Shown here: piece by piece, positions 18,681-27,398 of the stretch
Layout of the letters: every line of letters starts with the position of its first letter
Numbering within the stretch: the first letter of the stretch is position 1
Source: Chthonomonadaceae bacterium
GTDB taxonomy: Bacteria > Armatimonadota > Fimbriimonadia > Fimbriimonadales > Fimbriimonadaceae
NCBI GenBank assembly: GCA_015709495.1
Contig: CP054189.1
Span: 1,736,001 to 1,800,000, forward strand
Direction: 5' to 3'
DNA: 64,000 bases
Position numbers and translations under genes: made by a program
The notes under the pieces: model-generated
The model's database searches: none
What the model was told of the DNA's origin: nothing
What the model saw: only the letters and a program-made list of their open reading frames with translations

Positions 18681-20417
18681 TCAAGCGTTCAGTTCTTGCG
18701 CCTTGTCGACGTCCAATCGGATCGGGAGAGCTACCCAGAACGTCGAGCCCTTGCCGACTTCCGATTCGACCCAGATTCGGCCGAGGTGGACTCGTTCGAC
18801 CAAGTGCTTCACCAAATACAACCCGAGACCGGTTCCGTAGATCTTCCGGTTGTCTTCGTTGTGAACCCGGTGGAACTTATCGAAGACCTTGCTGAGGTGG
18901 TCCTTCGGAATGCCTATGCCTTCATCCTCGACTCCCACGAAGATCTCCTCGCCTTCGGTGCGGACGCGAACGGTAATGGTTCCCCCGCTGGGCGAGTACT
19001 TGATCGCGTTGTTGAGCAGGTTCGTCAGAATCTGATCCAGCTTGTCTTCGTCCCCGATGATGTTCGGAACTTCAGACTGAAAGTCCAGCGCAAGCGCGTG
19101 TCTTTGCGTGGACTGCTTTTGGATCATGACGACCTTCTCGATCAGGTCCTTGAATTCGACCTCTTGGTAGGAGGGCTTGAGGCTTTGATTCGATTCGATT
19201 CGCGCGGTGTTGAGCAAGTCGTTGATGAGCCTTGTCAGCCGATCGCACTCTTGATCGATGATCATGTAGAACTCGCGGCGGTCGTCCGCGCTGAAGCCCT
19301 CATCGACGAGCAGCGTGCTTACGAAGCCCTTGATCGCCGTCAGGGGAGTTCGGAGTTCATGCGAGGCCATCGCAACGAAAGAGCTCTTCATCCGGTCGAT
19401 GTTCTTAATCTCAGTCACGTCGCCAAGGATGAACACGGTGCCTAGGCTCTTGCCTTCCTCATTTCTCACCTCGGCGGCTTGGACTTGATACTCGCGCTCC
19501 ACTCCGGCGATGCTGACGATGATCTCAGCTCGCGGCAGGTCGGCGCCGTGGGAGAGCGTGTCATAAATCTCCTTGAAGGCGTCGTGCTGAATCACTTGGT
19601 CGTACTGCTTGCCGATACAGTCCGGCCCCACGCTGAAGATCGCGCGAGCCGCAGCGTTCATCTGGCTGATCTTGTGTTCGGCTGAAACCAGCACCAAACC
19701 CGCGGTGAGGGACTCGAAAGTTTGGAGAAGTTCTTCTCGCTCTTCGACGACCTCCCGATAGAGTTGGAGGTTCGCGATGATCGAGCCCACGTTCCTCGCC
19801 ATTCGCTCGAGCAGCCGCACGTCCTCTTCGTTGAAGTCGCCTCCATGCCGCTTGTTGAGGGCGTGGAGCACGCCGATGGTGGTGCGGTCGATCACGCGGT
19901 TCTGATCGTCGCGCCGCTCGATCACGAGAGGCACGGTAATCCCGTTCGTCACATGAAGCAAGGCAAAGGGGTCCCGATCCGTTCTCGAATCCGTGGTCGC
20001 GTCCAGAATGATGGCGGGTTCGCTGGTCCGGAAGACCTGGCCCGAGACGCCGTGTGTCGCTCGAACCTTGAACAGGTTGAGGTGCTCGTCGTCCACTCCG
20101 TAGGCAGGGGGGATCGCTCGAAGCTCGCCGGTTTCCCGGTCGTAGAACATGATCACGATCTTGTCGGCCTGCAAGATCATCGCGATCCTTTGGACGAGTC
20201 GTCTTAGGGTCGAATCGGCCTCGTTGATCGGGGTGAACTCTGCCTGGCTCTCGACAGATTGGCCCGCGCCCAAAGCGGCCTCGTCGGAGACTTGCTTTCG
20301 CTGCTCGAGTTCCAACTCGTGGATGCGTCGTAGGGCGTTGGCAAGCTGCTTCTGCAACTCGTCAACGTCGGTTGGGAGCTGCATTTCGCTCCAAGATGGG
20401 GTCGCTTCAATAGACAT
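18681..20417 (-). CDS. Cytoplasmic GAF-PAS sensor histidine kinase
   Basis: A 578-residue orphan kinase. An N-terminal coiled coil precedes a GAF domain (about residues 65-215), a PAS domain (about 225-340), HisKA with phospho-acceptor His353 in MASHELRTPL, and an HATPase domain with N-box LTNLLNNAIKYSP, G1 DEGIGIP, F-box FDKFHR and G2 GTGLGLY. There is no membrane segment, so it senses an internal ligand or redox state. No response regulator lies next to it, so its partner is elsewhere. It is divergent from the Lon N-domain gene with about 100 bases between starts. Confidence 0.93.
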   Translation of the reverse strand: MSIEATPSWSEMQLPTDVDELQKQLANALRRIHELELEQRKQVSDEAALGAGQSVESQAEFTPINEADSTLRRLVQRIAMILQADKIVIMFYDRETGELRAIPPAYGVDDEHLNLFKVRATHGVSGQVFRTSEPAIILDATTDSRTDRDPFALLHVTNGITVPLVIERRDDQNRVIDRTTIGVLHALNKRHGGDFNEEDVRLLERMARNVGSIIANLQLYREVVEEREELLQTFESLTAGLVLVSAEHKISQMNAAARAIFSVGPDCIGKQYDQVIQHDAFKEIYDTLSHGADLPRAEIIVSIAGVEREYQVQAAEVRNEEGKSLGTVFILGDVTEIKNIDRMKSSFVAMASHELRTPLTAIKGFVSTLLVDEGFSADDRREFYMIIDQECDRLTRLINDLLNTARIESNQSLKPSYQEVEFKDLIEKVVMIQKQSTQRHALALDFQSEVPNIIGDEDKLDQILTNLLNNAIKYSPSGGTITVRVRTEGEEIFVGVEDEGIGIPKDHLSKVFDKFHRVHNEDNRKIYGTGLGLYLVKHLVERVHLGRIWVESEVGKGSTFWVALPIRLDVDKAQELNA

Positions 20418-20505
20418 CGCAGATAAGAACTCGCAACAGATTACCTTGCTGGTGCGACGTTCGGCCCGCCGCTCCGAGAATTGGGCTCATTCCCCAGAAC
20501 CCAGC

Positions 20506-20511
20506 TATAAT
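20506..20511 (+). promoter_or_regulatory. -10 hexamer of a predicted leaderless transcript (Lon N-domain gene)
   Basis: A perfect TATAAT lies eight bases before ATG 20520. No ribosome-binding site fits between them. Confidence 0.55.
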
Positions 20512-20519
20512 GGGTGTGG

Positions 20520-21215
20520 ATGGCCGACCAACTCGAGGAACTGCCTCTCCTACCCTTATCGACAGTGCTGTTCCCTTACGGACAGGTTCGCCTTCACATC
20601 TTTGAAGAGCGGCACCAATCGATGGTTCGCGACTGCTTCGATTACGATCGCCCCTTCGGAATCGTGATGATTCGCAACGGGGACGAGTCGGACGAAAACC
20701 CGGAGCCTTACCTGGTCGGCACGGCCGTCCGCATCGACAACGTACACACATTCGCAGACGGTCGTTTGGACCTGAGGGTTCAGGGCGAGCGTAGATTTCG
20801 CATCCGGAAGCTTGAACGGACGACGCCCTACTGGGTCGGGAAGGTCGAGCCGGTCGTGGAGGAGGACCCGGAGAACGTCCCGAGGGTCTTTGCTCTTGCC
20901 AGCCGGGCGCGCGAGGATTTCGTCGATTTCATGAAGGGGGTGATCGGGGGAGCCGACTTGAACATTCAGGTGAGCTTCCCGAGCGATGCGACCGCCCTTT
21001 CGTTCATGATCGCGAGCTACTTGCCGATGGAGGAGATGACCAAGCAGAGGATGCTCGAAACGACCGACACAGGCGAGCGACTCGCTGAGTTGTTGCCGAT
21101 CTTGCAGGACCGGGTGCGGAGTCTCGACACCGCCTACCTGGAGATCATCGAGTCCAAGCCAATGGTGTGGCGGCACCATCCTTCCGAACTCAAGGACTGG
21201 ATCCTTCCGAATTAG
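20520..21215 (+). CDS. Stand-alone Lon substrate-binding (LON N-terminal) domain protein
   Basis: A 231-residue protein consisting only of the Lon N-domain, without the AAA or protease parts. Motifs are LPLLPLSTVLFPYGQVRLHIFE at the start, GTAVRIDN near residue 69, and the GERRFRI strand near 90. Known relatives include the YcaH/cereblon-like LON-domain proteins, which bind peptides or other ligands. It is not a remnant of a lon gene, because the frame ends cleanly and no ATPase sequence follows. Start ATG 20520 was chosen from the TATAAT box. The function is unknown beyond a likely role in proteostasis. Confidence 0.87.
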   Translation: MADQLEELPLLPLSTVLFPYGQVRLHIFEERHQSMVRDCFDYDRPFGIVMIRNGDESDENPEPYLVGTAVRIDNVHTFADGRLDLRVQGERRFRIRKLERTTPYWVGKVEPVVEEDPENVPRVFALASRAREDFVDFMKGVIGGADLNIQVSFPSDATALSFMIASYLPMEEMTKQRMLETTDTGERLAELLPILQDRVRSLDTAYLEIIESKPMVWRHHPSELKDWILPN

Positions 21216-21224
21216 GTCCTGAGG

Positions 21225-22379
21225 CTACGAGCGCTTCGCCGTGAGCGACCAGAGTTGAACGGTGCGGTCTTGCCCCGCAGTCACGAACTTCTTTCCGTCG
21301 GTGCTGAATGCGACTGCTGAGATCGGCTTGTGGCTCGCCCTAAGGTGAACCTCGCCCAGGCCGTCGGCCGCCGTCCAAAGCCCGGCCATCCCGTCCCTTC
21401 CGCCCGAGGCGAACAGCCATCCGTTGCCATGAAAAGCGAGAGTCTCGATCGGTTTCTGGTGTCCGAACAGCGTACGTTTAAGCGAGCCGTCGGCGAGACT
21501 GAAGACGCGAAGCGCGAGGTCGGCTGACGCTACGGCGAGGTACTGCCCGTCGCCGGAAAAGGCGAGCGCGGTCACGGTACCGCGAATCGAGCTCAAGGTG
21601 TGGAGCGGCCGTCCGGTCTTTGCTTCGCGGAGCCGAACCGTCGCGTCGCTCGATCCCGAGGCCAGGTACTTCCCGTCGGGGGACCAAGCCAGCGCCGTGA
21701 CCGAGCCATGATGATCGTGGACCGTATAGCGCGATTGGCCGGTCTTCGCGTCGAGGACCGTAAGCTCGTGGTCCACCTTGCCCAAGGCGACGCTTCGGCC
21801 TTCAGGGCTGAAGTCGAGGCATACGGTCCATTGGGCGGGCGTGGTCTTGATGTGGCTGGCTGAGTATTCGCGGACTTCGAACAGGCTCACGTAATTGTCC
21901 GAAGATCCCCCGCAGAGGATGCGCCCGTCGCCGAGGACCCTCATGCTCGAAACGACGCCCGATTCAATTCGCAGAGACTTCAGGCTCTCGCCGGAATCGG
22001 CGTCCCACCAATGCACCTCGTTATCGAACGAAACGGAGACCACTTGGCGCGAGTCGGGCGTAAAGCCAATCGCGTACACAGGGGTTCGATGGCCAGTCAG
22101 ACGATGGCCGATCCTGACTTGGATTGGGGCTCGGTTGCGGTAGCGTTTCGCTTCCGCGATCCGCCCGAAGCCCGCGCGCAGCATAGCGTCGTATTCGGTG
22201 CGGCGGTCCGGGTCGATCAGGGTGCGGAAAGCTTCATTGATCTGAGCCATCGACTCGTGGCTCGACCCTTCGGGGTTCACGTCGGGGTGGTGCCTTCTCG
22301 CGAGCTCGCGGTAAGCCTTCCTAAGCGCGTATGCGTCGGCATGGGGGTCCACGCCGAGGGTCTCGTAGTAGGTAGCCAA
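21225..22379 (-). CDS. J-domain protein fused to a WD40 beta-propeller
   Basis: A 384-residue fusion. Residues 1-70 are a J domain (YYETLGVDPHADAYALRKAY) with HPD at 31-33, so it should stimulate a DnaK-type chaperone. After a basic linker, residues 95-384 form about seven WD40 blades, for example SVTALAWSPDGKYLASGSSD and AVAFSTDGKKFVTAGQDRT. The usual DnaJ glycine-rich, zinc and C-terminal domains are absent, so the propeller probably chooses the client. TTG 22379 gives the canonical ATYYETLGV start, with GAAGG about nine bases upstream. It is monocistronic. The combination is unusual among J proteins I know. Confidence 0.9.
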   Translation of the reverse strand: MATYYETLGVDPHADAYALRKAYRELARRHHPDVNPEGSSHESMAQINEAFRTLIDPDRRTEYDAMLRAGFGRIAEAKRYRNRAPIQVRIGHRLTGHRTPVYAIGFTPDSRQVVSVSFDNEVHWWDADSGESLKSLRIESGVVSSMRVLGDGRILCGGSSDNYVSLFEVREYSASHIKTTPAQWTVCLDFSPEGRSVALGKVDHELTVLDAKTGQSRYTVHDHHGSVTALAWSPDGKYLASGSSDATVRLREAKTGRPLHTLSSIRGTVTALAFSGDGQYLAVASADLALRVFSLADGSLKRTLFGHQKPIETLAFHGNGWLFASGGRDGMAGLWTAADGLGEVHLRASHKPISAVAFSTDGKKFVTAGQDRTVQLWSLTAKRS

Positions 22380-22462
22380 ATCGGGGTGCCTTCGTAGGAT
22401 TCAACGCATATTTTGGCACCTTTGTCCCCAAGGAAAGGACGATTCGCCTAGGGATCGATCTC

Positions 22463-23212
22463 CTAGTGTTGATCCCGGTAAAACGCCTTGTCTTTCAGGG
22501 TCTTGGGTGTGACGATGCGCGATCCGCCGTCGACGAACGCCACGATCGCCATGCCCCTCGGCGTGACCGTCCGGGCCTCTTCGTCGATCAGGGGAGGGTC
22601 GCCGTGCCGAAAATGGACGTTCGGGTTGCCTTTCCAGAACTTAGGCGGGTCGATGAACCCGAAGTCATAGTATTGCCCATCGCCCTTGAGCCACCGCGCG
22701 AAGTAGTACACGCTCGTGGCGAAGGCGATCGTCTCGCTGGGATGGGTGATTTGCGCTCCTGTGGCCGGCCGCAGACAATTCGGAAACGCCGAGTAGTCGA
22801 GCGAGAGGTTGATGTCGCTTCCGAGGTAGCCCCAGTTGTAGCCGAAGCCCGACAGATTGCCCAAGTAAGGATGCGCCAGGTGAGTGGGGTCCTTCGGAGG
22901 GCTCTTGCCCCAATAAGGCGTGAGGATTCCGGAGCGGAGGTCCAGCACGTTGTCGTCCCGAAGAACGCCGAACCAGGCCCGCAATCCCCCTGTTTCCCGA
23001 TACATCGCTGGCGGGAAGGAATCGTCGGAATCGCTCTGGTACATCGCGAGGGCTTGGGGCATCTGCCGGATGGCCGACTTCGCGCTGTACCGCTTCGCCG
23101 CCCCCATCGCAGCCTGAACGACCGGCATGAACAACGCGTAGAGGATCGCGATGATGGCGATTACGTTCAGAAGCTCGACGAGCGTGAAGCCTCGTACTCT
23201 TGGTTGATGCAT
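22463..23212 (-). CDS. Type IV prepilin-like protein, second copy
   Basis: A 249-residue prepilin. The leader MHQPRVRG precedes FTLVELLNVIAIIAILYAL, and the Glu at position 5 of the mature protein is present. A His-rich segment (VHFRHGDP) and AIVAFVDGGS near the C-terminus resemble the H-X9-DG module, in a looser form than the 17.8-kb copy. It shares a Tyr/Asn-rich middle with that protein ([18 protein letters not shown]). ATG 23212 has AGGAGA upstream. It lies 46 bases downstream of the phosphohexomutase gene, possibly co-transcribed. The exact role, whether minor pilin or pseudopilin, is unknown. Confidence 0.83.
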   Translation of the reverse strand: MHQPRVRGFTLVELLNVIAIIAILYALFMPVVQAAMGAAKRYSAKSAIRQMPQALAMYQSDSDDSFPPAMYRETGGLRAWFGVLRDDNVLDLRSGILTPYWGKSPPKDPTHLAHPYLGNLSGFGYNWGYLGSDINLSLDYSAFPNCLRPATGAQITHPSETIAFATSVYYFARWLKGDGQYYDFGFIDPPKFWKGNPNVHFRHGDPPLIDEEARTVTPRGMAIVAFVDGGSRIVTPKTLKDKAFYRDQH

Positions 23213-23258
23213 CGGATCCCCAATCTCCTATACGGAATTGTCGGGGCAATCGGAGGGA

Positions 23259-24605
23259 TCATGAAGTGCGAATCAGGGCGAGAAGTTCGTCGGTCTTGGC
23301 TGCGAGCAGATCGCGATCGCCTCGGGTCTCTACGTTGAGCCGGATGACGGGTTCGGTGTTGGAGCCTCTCAGGTTGAACCTCCACTCGGGAAAGTCGATC
23401 GAAAGCCCGTCGATCTTGCTGACCTCGCCCCCGGAGTACTCCTTTTCGACCCGGGCGAGCACCTCCCCGACGTTTTCAACGGTGGAGTTGACCTCGCCGC
23501 TGCACGGGTAGCGCTCGATCATCTCGCCTACCAAACCAGCCAAGCTCGACCCGCTCGCCGACACGAGTTTCGCCACCCAAAGCAGTGGGATCATGCCGCT
23601 ATCGCAGTACCAGTGCTGCTTGAAGTAATGGTGTGCGCTCATTTCACCGCCGTAGGTTGCGTCAACCTCGCGCATCTTCTCCTTGATGAAGGCGTGGCCG
23701 CTCTTGCAGACGACCGCGCGGCCGCCGTAGCGCTTCACGATGTCGAGCGTGTTCCAATAGAGCCTCGGGTCGTAGACGATCGTGTGGTTGGGGCTCGCCG
23801 AAAGTAGCGCCTGCGCCAGGAGCCCCACGATGTAATAGCCCTCGATGAACCGCCCCGCGCCATCCAAAAAGAAGCAGCGGTCGTAGTCGCCGTCCCAAGC
23901 GACCCCAAAATCGAAATCGCCGGCTCGCAGCCGTTCTTCCGTGGATGCCCGAGATTCTTCGAGGATCGGGTTGGGAACGCCGTTGGGAAAGTGGCCGTCG
24001 GGTTCGAATTGCATCCGTTCGACCTGAAAGGGAAGGTGAGGCAGCAAAGCTTCGAGAGCGACCCCCGCTGCGCCGTTCCCTGGGTTGAGGAGCAATTTGA
24101 GCGGACTCAGATCGAACCCTTCGAGGAGCCCCAAGAGATGAGCGACGAAGTCGGCATAGACGTCTTTGGGGGAAGTCGCGCCCGCCCCGGAGCGGGTGAA
24201 CGCGCCTTCGGCGGCGATCCTCTCGATCTCGTCGAGTCCGGAGTCCGTGCTGATCGGCCGGCTCTCCTGGCGGACCATCTTCATGCCGTTGTATTCGGGC
24301 GGGTTGTGGCTGGCCGTGACCATCACGCCCCCATCAAAGCCATAACTCGCGGTCGCAAAGTACACCATCTCGGTCCCGACCATCCCGAGATCGGCAACAT
24401 CGACCCCGGCATCGTTGAAACCTCTGGCGAGCGCGGTCGCCAGGCTCGGCCCGGACAGGCGGATGTCGTAACCCACGCAAACGCTGCGGGCGCCCGTGGT
24501 GTCGGCGTAGGCCCGCCCGATTCGATACGCGAGGTCTTCGTCGAGTTCCGAGGGGACCTTCCCCCGCACGTCGTACGCCTTGAAGCAGGCGAGCAGCTTG
24601 CCCAT
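23259..24605 (-). CDS. manB: Phosphomannomutase/phosphoglucomutase
   Basis: Alpha-D-phosphohexomutase that moves phosphate between C1 and C6 of mannose or glucose, feeding sugar nucleotide synthesis. The phosphoserine loop is TASHNPPEYNGMKM near residue 100, the metal loop WDGDYDRCFF near 235, the sugar-binding loop GEMSAHHYF near 325, and the phosphate-binding loop RGSNTEPVIRLN near 415. FKAYDVRGKVP is the typical start, giving 448 residues from ATG 24605. No clear ribosome site is seen. The nearby glycosyltransferases at 60 kb are plausible consumers. ManB/AlgC-type activity is likely dual-specific. Confidence 0.92.
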   Translation of the reverse strand: MGKLLACFKAYDVRGKVPSELDEDLAYRIGRAYADTTGARSVCVGYDIRLSGPSLATALARGFNDAGVDVADLGMVGTEMVYFATASYGFDGGVMVTASHNPPEYNGMKMVRQESRPISTDSGLDEIERIAAEGAFTRSGAGATSPKDVYADFVAHLLGLLEGFDLSPLKLLLNPGNGAAGVALEALLPHLPFQVERMQFEPDGHFPNGVPNPILEESRASTEERLRAGDFDFGVAWDGDYDRCFFLDGAGRFIEGYYIVGLLAQALLSASPNHTIVYDPRLYWNTLDIVKRYGGRAVVCKSGHAFIKEKMREVDATYGGEMSAHHYFKQHWYCDSGMIPLLWVAKLVSASGSSLAGLVGEMIERYPCSGEVNSTVENVGEVLARVEKEYSGGEVSKIDGLSIDFPEWRFNLRGSNTEPVIRLNVETRGDRDLLAAKTDELLALIRTS

Positions 24606-24668
24606 GGGACGCAGGTTTACCCGAAACAGGCGTCCTCGAACCCGTGAGTCGTGACCAGGCGCGGGTGG

Positions 24669-24704
24669 CCCTGACAAGCGGAGGGATTGTGCCGTTTGTC
24701 AGGG
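24669..24704. repeat. Hairpin repeat, copy 1
   Basis: CCCTGACAA (24669-24677) and TTGTCAGGG (24696-24704) are perfect 9-bp inverted arms around an 18-base loop beginning GCGGA. A second element with the same arm core, the same loop length and 13 of 18 identical loop bases lies at 32144-32175. Confidence 0.65.
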
Positions 24705-25010
24705 AAGGGCTGATGGCGAGAATTCGATTGGGTCGACCAAGTGGCTAGGGTGAGGGCACCCAGGCTTATTCTCGCCGGTACGTCCTTTCGTGTACTCCGA
24801 GCAGGGGGTCTCTCATTCCTCCCGGACAAACGGCTCGATCAGCCGCCTGTCCGGGGCACCCGGGGCTCCAAACACATTGCAGGAGACGGAAGAACTAGAA
24901 CTCCAACCCGGTAAGTATTTGGGGGACCAAGAAGTGGGTCTCCGTTGCACTCCGAGATCTATTTCGAGCCTCCCGACAAGCCGGGACATCCGCCCCGAGG
25001 GTCGGAGCAA

Positions 25011-25103
25011 GTCGACAATATGGCGGACTGAGTGATCGACCTCGGTCCTGAGGGAGGAAACGGAAACGTCACGGCAATGGGGACTCCGGTCGAATACTCC
25101 GAC
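25011..25103 (+). pseudogene. Decayed fragment of the uvrA 3' end, copy 1
   Basis: Reading from 25011 gives VDNMAD, a stop at 25029-25031, then VIDLGPEGGNG and AMGTPVE. This is the conserved C-terminal end of UvrA (family pattern VIKTADWVIDLGPEGG followed by GTPEEVA). The stop replaces the Trp of ADW by a single change from TGG to TGA. The signature cysteines and ATPase motifs are absent, so it cannot be functional. It shares its orientation with the second fragment at 25.8 kb. Confidence 0.65.
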
Positions 25104-25195
25104 GATCGGAGAGGAGGTAGCTTTGAATCCCGACAGCTATTCCAGTCGGTACCAACAGGAACGCCTCGCGCGAGCGTAGGGTTCAAACTAGTACC

Positions 25196-25777
25196 ATGAA
25201 CAATGCGGCAGAGAAGTTGCTCCGGGCCTTAGAAACCCTAATCGGGATATCTGAGAAGCAAGGCCTGGGTTTGGCGGAAGCGCGCTCGGAAGCTGCGCAA
25301 GTCGAGGACGAGTTTGAGACTCAACTGCGGTCGCGAATCGAAGGTTTGCCGACTTCGGCTCCCTTTCAATTGCCAGACGTGACACAAGGGCTGCCGAGGA
25401 TCCAGAACCAGCACGCACAGCATCTCAAACGAGAAACGGCGTTCTTGGATGCCTTCGGTGCCCTTATGCCCCTTTGGGCCGAACCCGCGACGCGGGAGTG
25501 TGCCGAGCAGGTTCACCAACTGTTGCGCTCCGTTCGACTTATCGACTTAGGAGCCGACCCGGCGCGGTTCGCCCAAGAAATGCCTCCGTTTCCTGAGCGA
25601 GATCCTTTGCCGGGGTCCGGGCTTCGGCGCCAGGATATCTTTGGCGCAATGCTCGGCTACCAGCAGCGAATGCGCGAGTTCATGCAAAAGCACCAAGAGG
25701 ACATGGACAGGAAGCTTCAGGAGTCGGATAGGCTATTGAAGGAGGCTTTGGAGATTGCTCGTTCGATGGTTGCTTAG
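25196..25777 (+). CDS. Hypothetical coiled-coil protein
   Basis: A 193-residue protein I do not recognise. It is rich in Glu, Gln, Arg and Leu with long helical stretches (LLRALETLIGISEKQ near the start, QQRMREFMQKHQEDMD near the end) that look like coiled coils, and a short proline-rich segment in the middle. There is no signal peptide or membrane helix. It is flanked on both sides by decayed uvrA fragments, which suggests an inserted or passenger gene. ATG 25196 lacks a clear ribosome site; CAAACT six bases upstream is a weak match to the leaderless pattern seen elsewhere. Confidence 0.6.
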   Translation: MNNAAEKLLRALETLIGISEKQGLGLAEARSEAAQVEDEFETQLRSRIEGLPTSAPFQLPDVTQGLPRIQNQHAQHLKRETAFLDAFGALMPLWAEPATRECAEQVHQLLRSVRLIDLGADPARFAQEMPPFPERDPLPGSGLRRQDIFGAMLGYQQRMREFMQKHQEDMDRKLQESDRLLKEALEIARSMVA

Positions 25778-25790
25778 ATCAGACAAGTCT

Positions 25791-25985
25791 CTTTGGGTCC
25801 TCCACCGCCTGGTGGACCAGGGGAACACGATCTCGATGTCATCAAGACCACCGACTGGGCGATCGACCTCGACCCCGAAGGCGGCACCGGCAGCGGCAAA
25901 CTCGTGGCAATGGGAACGCCGGAGGAAGTCGCGGCGGTGGGTGGAAGTTGGACGGGAAGGTTTCGTGCAAACATGGTTGGCAAGA
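25791..25985 (+). pseudogene. Decayed fragment of the uvrA 3' end, copy 2
   Basis: One frame reads [13 protein letters not shown] up to 25829. A second frame continues as [32 protein letters not shown] and SWTGRF. Together they are the last part of UvrA ([25 protein letters not shown] in relatives) with about 18 bases missing. The hexamer GAACAC at 25823-25828 is read in both frames, as expected if the deletion occurred between two GAACAC copies. It starts within 15 bases of the end of the coiled-coil gene. Confidence 0.75.
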
Positions 25986-26034
25986 GAACGACGGGGCGAA
26001 AACGAAGCGCCGGCAGCCGCTTCAAAGAACCGAC

Positions 26035-26257
26035 TTGCACGACACCCGGATCGAGGGGCACCGAAGTCAGATCGAGGGGCTCCGAAAGTTGCCGCCCGAG
26101 GAGAAATTCCGTCGCTACAAGGGGATGAGGGACTCCAGCCGCCTACTCAAGCGCGCTGCACATGCGCATGAACGACCTTCAGACCATCGCGGCGGTGGAC
26201 GGGCAGTCGGACTGGGAGGTATTTGAGGGGAATGCTGGCGTGAACAGTTGGAGATAG
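26035..26257 (+). pseudogene. Frameshifted small gene of unknown function
   Basis: Two overlapping frames have good coding character in succession. The first is [20 protein letters not shown] up to about 26125 and the second MRMNDLQTIAAVDGQSDWEV up to the stop at 26255-26257. A one-base slip near 26126-26135 would join them. The parent protein is unknown, and the gene may have been truncated at its 5' side by the uvrA fragment. If real, it would end just upstream of the FRG gene. Confidence 0.35.
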
Positions 26258-26263
26258 AGAGAA

Positions 26264-27139
26264 TTGGCTGACAACGCAACAAAGGGCATCGTCGAGATTC
26301 GATGCGAAACGTGGCTCGACTTCCTCACCGAAGTGGAGAAGCGCAGGTCGACCCGAGGGGCGTTCTACCGGGGCCACCGGGAGGCATGCTGGCGAACGGA
26401 ATCGACGCTTCTGAGGGAAACGAGAAGGCATCTACTGCACAGCCACCCAGATTGGAACGACCAACAGCTGGGAAACGTGCTGCAACGCAAAGAGACTTCG
26501 AACGGCGGCAAGGTGATGCAGTCCTATGCCTCCCATTTTGAGGAGCGAGAGGGCACGGAACTGACCGATCGGAGGCTCTTCATGATGGGCCGGCATCAAG
26601 GTCTGTTGACCCCTTTCGTGGACTGGACCCGAAGCCCGTTCATTGCCGCGTTCTTTGGTGCGGTCGAAGTTGTCGAGCTATTGGAGCAGAACAGCGGCCG
26701 TGACTTTGCGATTCTGCAAGTCAGTTCTTGGCTGTTTCCTTTTGAACTCGATAATCGTACTTGTGACAACGAGCAACTCAAGCGCCACGCGCTCCAAGTG
26801 AACGCCGCTTATTTCGGGAATCAACGTGGCATAGCCCAGCGAGGAGTGGCAACCTATCTCCATCCCCAAACCGACATTGAGTCCTTCGTCTTGGAAGTTG
26901 CCGCCGAGAGTGATACGTATGACCAGGCTCTGCTTAAGTTCATCATTCCCCATTCCCGGTCGGAAGACGCGCTAAACAACCTGCACCGGATGAACATAAA
27001 TTACGTGACGCTCTTTCCCGACCCCTATGGTCTCGCGAAGCAAGCCAACCTCAATCTGTACATGCACTTGGAGGGAATGGGCAACTGGATGAAGCCGCCT
27101 GGCTTCGAAACGCTGATGCCCGCCAACGACAATGGGTGA
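26264..27139 (+). CDS. FRG-domain protein
   Basis: A 291-residue protein with the FRG domain, named for its Phe-Arg-Gly motif: FYRGHRE near residue 34, WRTESTLLRE near 43, GRHQGLLTPFVDWTRSPFIAAFF near 109-131, and a C-terminal RMNINYVTLFPDPYGLAKQAN. Domains of this family are scattered through bacteria and phages and are often seen in defence-related neighbourhoods. Its biochemical activity is not established to my knowledge. TTG 26264 is the only in-frame start before the domain, with GGAG about ten bases upstream. The base composition is slightly less GC-rich than its neighbours, which fits horizontal gain. Confidence 0.83.
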   Translation: MADNATKGIVEIRCETWLDFLTEVEKRRSTRGAFYRGHREACWRTESTLLRETRRHLLHSHPDWNDQQLGNVLQRKETSNGGKVMQSYASHFEEREGTELTDRRLFMMGRHQGLLTPFVDWTRSPFIAAFFGAVEVVELLEQNSGRDFAILQVSSWLFPFELDNRTCDNEQLKRHALQVNAAYFGNQRGIAQRGVATYLHPQTDIESFVLEVAAESDTYDQALLKFIIPHSRSEDALNNLHRMNINYVTLFPDPYGLAKQANLNLYMHLEGMGNWMKPPGFETLMPANDNG

Positions 27140-27398
27140 GCCCGGCGGGTGGACTCCATTCCCTGCAACCCCTCTTCCCTCTGACTCCCGGGGGACGCAA
27201 TGCGGGTGCCATGCAAAACTTGCTTTTGCGTGCCTCCCCGGCATCGTGTGAATCCACAGGTTCTCAATGTCCGACGATCCGGTTTTCTGCACAATCTTCG
27301 AATGAGCGGCGGCGAGCGTGTTCGCAGGGCCGATCCCTGGCTGGCAGGAGTACGCCGGGCTCTCGGAGAACTCTGCTATCGCATCCGCAGCGAACCTT

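Larger units (their letters stand above)
24606..25195. other. 590-bp gene-free stretch with a hairpin repeat and a decayed uvrA fragment
   Basis: No frame here looks coding over its length. It contains the hairpin repeat at 24669-24704 and the uvrA-like remnant at 25011-25103. Between them (24706-25010) I see only short open frames without recognisable motifs, although the bases just before the remnant (24950-25005) faintly resemble the preceding part of uvrA. Promoters for the flanking divergent genes must also lie here but none is convincing. Confidence 0.6.

Noticed and set aside
22449-22468. Palindrome around CTAGGGATCGATC as an operator
   Set aside because: Lies just past the prepilin stop, has no promoter nearby and no T-run; a chance palindrome is as likely.
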